Below, piece after piece: positions 59,421 through 64,000 of a DNA stretch of 64,000 nucleotides (position 1 is the first letter of the stretch; each line of letters starts with the position of its first letter). The notes below the pieces were generated by a model. It did no database searches and had not been told where the DNA came from. It saw nothing but the letters and a program-made list of their open reading frames with translations. The stretch comes from Chamaelirium japonicum (Eukaryota > Streptophyta > Magnoliopsida > Liliales > Melanthiaceae). The position numbers were made by a program, and so were the translations under genes. The DNA lies in contig CANTAL010000021.1 in NCBI GenBank assembly GCA_947650365.1, forward strand, positions 1,674,001 to 1,738,000. Reading direction: 5' to 3'.

Positions 59421-60300
59421 TCATCTCTTTGTTCTCTTCTCACTTGTTATAACATATTATCAGCACGAACATGTCGAGCCCAGCTGACCAGTCATAAGAA
59501 AACGGAGAGATAAATAAAGACAGAAGTGAGAGAAGAAGAGATAAGAGAATAAAAAGATAAACAAAAAGTGAAGAGAGAAGAAGTCATGCTCCAGTCTATT
59601 GGCCACGGGTATAGGTGTAAAGTAAGAATGAATCTAAATTCCGAAACTCCATAGAAGAGAGAGAAGAAAAGAGAAGAGAACGAAGAGATAAATGAAGTTA
59701 GAAGAGAAAAGAAGTCCTACTCAAGTCCATTGACCATGGGTATAGGTGTGAAGTAAGAAGGAATCTAAATTCCAAAACTCCATTTCTATCTTCGTTTCTC
59801 TCCATTTTCTTGTGACTAGTCGGTTGGGCTCGATATTTTCGTGTTGATAACGTGTTATGAGATGGGAGAAAGAGAGAGCCGTCAAACGTGCCCCTACCTA
59901 AAGGGGTCGTATATTATTTATAGGGTAAGCTTAATTAGGGCCACCATTGAATCTCTCCCATGGATTAGGATTTTCTATAGATTGCATAGGCCCTAAGTAA
60001 TCTTACCTTATAAATAATATATGACCCTTTTAGGGTGGGGCATGTTTGATGGCTCTCTCTTTCTCCCATCTCATTACAAGTTATCAGTACGAACATGTCA
60101 AGCCCAGCCGACCAGTCACAAGAAAATGGAGAGAGAAACGAAGACAGAAGTGGAGTTTAGGAATTTATATTCCTTCTTATGTCACACCTATACCCATGGC
60201 CAATAGCCTAGAGTAGGACTTCTTCTCTCTTCATTTATCTCTCCATTCTCTTCTCTCTTCTTATCTCTCTTATGTGGAGTTTTGGAATTTAGATTCATTC
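59421..60300. repeat. Repeat block with a divergent promoter pair
   Basis: Inverted joint near 59445 with a plus primer box near 59456; plus bodies to 59780; minus leader with its TATA at 59915-59922; then, after a short linker, a plus promoter with TATAAATA at 60009-60016. The two TATA boxes point away from each other, about 87 bp apart. Plus primer box near 60083 and an inverted joint near 60150. Confidence 0.7.
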
Positions 60301-62510
60301 TTACTTTACAGCTATACGCGTGGCGAATGGACTGGAGCAGGACTTCTTCTATCTTCTCTCTTCATTTATCTCTCTGTTATCTTCTCTATATTCTATCATC
60401 TTTTCTCTCTCTGTTTTCTTATGACTGGTCGGTTAGGTTCGACATATTCATGTTGATAATGTATTGTGAGAAGAGAGAAGAGAACGGAGAGACAAACGAA
60501 GAGAGAAGAGTTCCAGTCCATTCGCCACAGGTATAGGTGTGAATTAAGAAAGATTCTAAATTCCAAAACTCTACTTCTCAATAATATAATTAAATCTCTT
60601 CATTCTTTTTTCTCTTCGTCTATGGATTAGGATTTCACATAATTTGCTTAGGCCCTAAGTAAGTTTTTTATATAAATAATATACGACCCCTTTAGGGTGG
60701 GGCACGTTTGATGGCTCTCTCATTCTCCCATCTCATAGTATGTTATCAGTACGAATATGTCGAGCCTAGCCGACCAGTCGCAAGAAAATAGTATGAGAAA
60801 TGAAGACAGAAGTGGAGTTTTGGTATTTATATTCCTTCTAACATCACACTTATACCCGTGGCTAATGTACTGGAGCAGGATATCTCCTCTCTTATCTCTT
60901 TATTTATCTCTCTGTTTGCTTCTTATTTCTTATCTCTCTTCTGTCTTCATTAAACTCTACTTCTTCTCTATATAAACGGATAGAGAAACGAAGACAAAGA
61001 GAAAGAAAAAAAGAAGAAAATGGAGAGATAAACGAAGAGAGAAGAAGTCATGCTCCAGTCCATTGGCCACGGGTATAGATGTGAAGTTCTCTATTTTCTC
61101 TTTATTTATCTCCCTATTCTCTTCTCGCTTCTTATCTCTCTTCTGTCTTCATTAAACTCATCTTCTTCTCTTAATAAACGGATAAAGAAATGTAGACATA
61201 AGTAAGAGAAGAAGAGAAAAGAGAACGGAGAGATAAACAAAGAGTGAAGAGTGAAAAAGTCCTGCTCTAGTCTATTGGCCACAGGGTATAGGTGTGAAGT
61301 AAGAAGGAATTTAAATTCCAAAACACCACTTCTGTCTTCGTTTCTTTTTCTGTTTTCTTGCGACTGGTCAGCTGGGCTTGATATGTTCGTGCTGATAAAG
61401 TATTATGAGATGGGAGAAAGAAAGAGCCGTCAAACATGCCCTACCCTAGAGGGGTCATATATTATTTATAGGGTAAGCTTACTTAGGTCCTAAGTAATCT
61501 ATGGGAAACCCTAATCCATGGGAGAAGAGAAAAAAGAATGGAGTGATTTAATTACATTATTTAGACGTGGAGTTTTGGAATTTAGATTCCTTCTTACTTT
61601 ACACCTATACCCGTGGCGAATGGACTGGAGCAATATTTCTTCTCTTCTTTCTTCGTTTATCTCTCCCTTCTCTTCTCTTTTTTTCTCACAACTCGTTATC
61701 AGCATGAACATATCGAGCCCAGTCGATTAGTCACAAGAAACCGGAGAGAGAAACGAAGACAGAAGAGAAACTAAGGGACAAACGAACATGTCGAGCCCAG
61801 TCTAAATAATATACGACCCCGTTAGCGTGGGGCATATTTGACGGCTCTCTCATTCTCCAATCTCATAATACGTTATCACCACGAACATATCGAGCCCAGT
61901 CTACCAGTGACAAGAAAAACTGAGGGACAAACGAAGACGAAAGAAGAGAGAAGATAACGGAGAGATAAACGATGATAGAAGAGAGAACTTCACACCTATA
62001 CCCATGGTGAATAGACTGGAGCAGGACTTCTTCTCTCTTCTCTCTTCGTTTATCTCTCTGTTCTCTTCTCTCTTCTTCTCTCTCTTCTGTCTTCGTGTCT
62101 CTCTTCATTTATTGAGAAAAGAAGTGGAGTTTAACGAAGATAGAAAAGAGAGAAGAAGAGAGAAGAAAATAGACAGATAAATGAAAAGAGAAGAGAAACA
62201 AAGTCCTGCTCTAGTTAATTAGCCATGGGTATAGGTGTAAAGTAAGAAGGAATCTAAATTATAAAACTCTACTTCTGTCTTCGTTTTTCTATCCATTTTC
62301 TTTTGATGGGTCGGTTGGGCTTGACATGTTCTTGCTGATAACGTGTTGTGAGATGGGAGAAAGGGAGAGCCGTCAAACGTGACCCACCCTAAAGGAGTTG
62401 TATATTATTTATAAGGTAAGTTTACTTAGGGCCTAACCAATTCATGGGAAAACATAATCCATGGGAGAAGATAGAAGAGAACGGAGAGATTTAATTATAT
62501 TATTGAGAAG
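60301..62510. repeat. Highly rearranged repeat block
   Basis: Minus body to 60455; plus 60470-60575 with U3 60620-60690 and primer box near 60747; minus 60812-60955; two similar plus/minus purine-pyrimidine patches around TCTTCATTAAACTC (60944 and 61146); plus tail; minus promoter 61445-61520; plus primer box near 61697; a deletion joining CATGTCGAGCCCAGTCTAAAT (61787) to a leader; plus to 61985; minus 61985-62110; plus to 62270; minus leader and promoter 62330-62465. Confidence 0.65.
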
Positions 62511-64000
62511 TGGAGTTTTCGTAATAATATCATCTCAACGTTATTGCGATTATCATAGTAAATTCTATTCTCTCTTCGTTTTAATCAAACAATTAATTTA
62601 ATTAAAAAAATTATAGTAACATTACTATGATAATCATAATAACGTTGAGAACATACTATTAAGAAGTGGTGCTTTGAAATTTAGATTCCTTCTTACTTCA
62701 TACCTATACCCATGGCGTATGGACTGGAGTATGACGTCTTCTCTCTTCTCTTTTCGTTTATCTCTCCGTTCTCCTCGTATCTTCTCTCTCTTCTGTCTTT
62801 GTTTCTCTCTCCGTTTTTTTGTGACTGGTCAGCTAGGCTCAACATGTTCGTGCTGATAACGTGTTGTGAGATGAGAGAAAGAGAGAGCCATCAAACATGC
62901 CCCACCCTAAAGGGGTCATATATTATTTATATGGTAAGCTTACTTAGTACCTAAGCAATCTATAGAAAACCCTAATCCATAGGAGAAGAAAAAAGAGAAC
63001 GGAGAGATTTAATTATATTATTGAGAAGTGGAGTTTTGGAATTTAGATTCCTCCTTACTTCATACCTATACCCGTGGCCAATGGACTAGAACATGACTTC
63101 TTCTCTCTACTATACTCGTTTATCTCTCCATTCTCTTCTTTCTTCTTCTCTCTTTTGTCTTTGTTTCTCTCTCTGTTTTCTTGCGACTGGTCACTGGGCT
63201 CGACATGTTCGTGCTGATAACATGTTGTGAGATGGGAAAAAGAGAGAGCCATTAAACATGCCCCACCCTAAAGGGGTCGTATATTATTTATAAGGTAAGC
63301 TTACTTAGGGCCTAAGTATTATATGGGAAACCCTAATCTATAGGAGATATCCGATAGTCTATCTCTTAATATTTGAACTTAGGGCCTAAGCAATTCGGGT
63401 GTGCCACTTCTTACTATCGAGCCCAGCTGACCAATTGTATCTCTCTCTTCTGTCTTTGTTTATCTCTTCGTTCTCTTCTCTCTTTTTCTGTCACTTCTAT
63501 GAAGTTTTGGAATTTAGATTCATTCTTACTTCACACCTGTACCCATGGCTAATGGATTGGAGAAGGACTTCTTTTCTCTTCTCTCTTCGGAGAGATTTGA
63601 GAGAAGAAGAAAGAAAAGAACAGAGAGATAAATAAAGAGAGAAAAGAGAAGAGAGAAGAAGTCCTGCTCCAGTCCATTGACCACGGGTATAGGTGTGAAG
63701 TAAGAAGGAATCTAAATTCCAAATCTTCTCTTCTATCTTCGTCTCTCTCTATTTTCTTGCGACTGGTAGGCTGGGCTCTATATATTCGTGCTGATAATGT
63801 GATGCGAGATAGGAGAAAGAGAGAGCCGTCAAAAGTGCCCCACCCTGAAGGGGTCAAATATTATTTATAGGGTAAATGTTATTAAATGAGAAAAAAAGAG
63901 ATCCATAAACATGCCCCACCCTAAAGGGTAGTATATTATTTATAGGGTAAGCTTACTTAGGGCCTAAGCAATCTATGGGAAACCCTAATCTATGGGAGAA
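62511..64000 (-). repeat. Minus-orientation units to the window edge
   Basis: An island hybrid (62525-62660) of the 3310-3420 type, then minus units with primer boxes near 62855, 63210 and 63795 and promoters near 62910-62980 and 63275-63350. Positions 63360-63430 are a scramble of short pieces (TTAGGGCCTAAGCAATTCGGG and others). A doubled leader occurs near 63880-63935. The last telo-box, AAACCCTAA, is at 63980-63988. The repeat continues past the end. Confidence 0.75.

Overview
This window looks like nuclear heterochromatin of a flowering plant. I see no intact host gene. About 95% of it is one repeat family, present by eye in roughly 150 or more pieces on both strands. Plant origin is suggested by fragments of a plant-type Ty3/gypsy retrotransposon, by telomere-type AAACCCTAA boxes in the repeat promoters, and by a match between the repeat's primer-site motif and plant cytosolic tRNA-Ile(AAU). 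No species can be named.

The repeat family reads as a small non-coding LTR retrotransposon derivative. In what I call plus orientation its modules are: (1) a U3-like promoter with TTAGGGTTT, the palindromes CTTAGGCCCTAAG and GTAAGCTTAC, and a TATAAATA box; (2) an R/U5-like leader containing ACCCCTTTAGGGTGGGG and ending CTCACAACA; (3) the box CGTTATCAGCACGA directly after that CA end, in the place of a primer-binding site; (4) a short body, CATGTCGAGCCCAGCCGACC, then about 100-130 nt of almost pure A/G; (5) a tail, CCACGGGTATAGGTGTGAAG to TCCAAAACTCCACTTCT; and in some copies (6) a 170-850 bp A+T island. Unit spacing falls into three classes: about 265-275 bp (no U3), about 360 bp (with U3) and about 1.2-1.3 kb (with island and extended U3).

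Layout: 1-21.5 kb is mixed-orientation repeat, with a 2.3-2.4 kb inverted duplication (3.0-5.46 / 9.77-12.05 kb) and a 1.8 kb direct duplication (2.28-4.08 / 17.33-19.13 kb). 21.55-24.04 kb holds two head-to-head, decayed gag-pol fragments of a Ty3/gypsy element. 24-32.5 kb contains a 2.74 kb tandem duplication (25.7-27.5 / 28.45-30.26 kb) separated by an A+T island. 32.5-50 kb is a higher-order array of a roughly 3.75 kb unit (Y) and a 2.15 kb unit (X), ordered Y0-X-Y'-Y1-Y2-X'. Y0 is split by an 876 bp inverted-repeat transposon with target-site duplication. 50-64 kb is mixed repeat with A+T-rich palindromic islands.

The parts do not form a pathway. They record repeated copying, inversion and segmental duplication of a retrotransposon-derived repeat. 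The main novelty candidates are the half-tRNA-Ile-type primer site, the higher-order organisation, and the telo-box plus GA-tract content of each unit. Block borders are read by eye and are good to about 30 bp unless exact motif positions are given.
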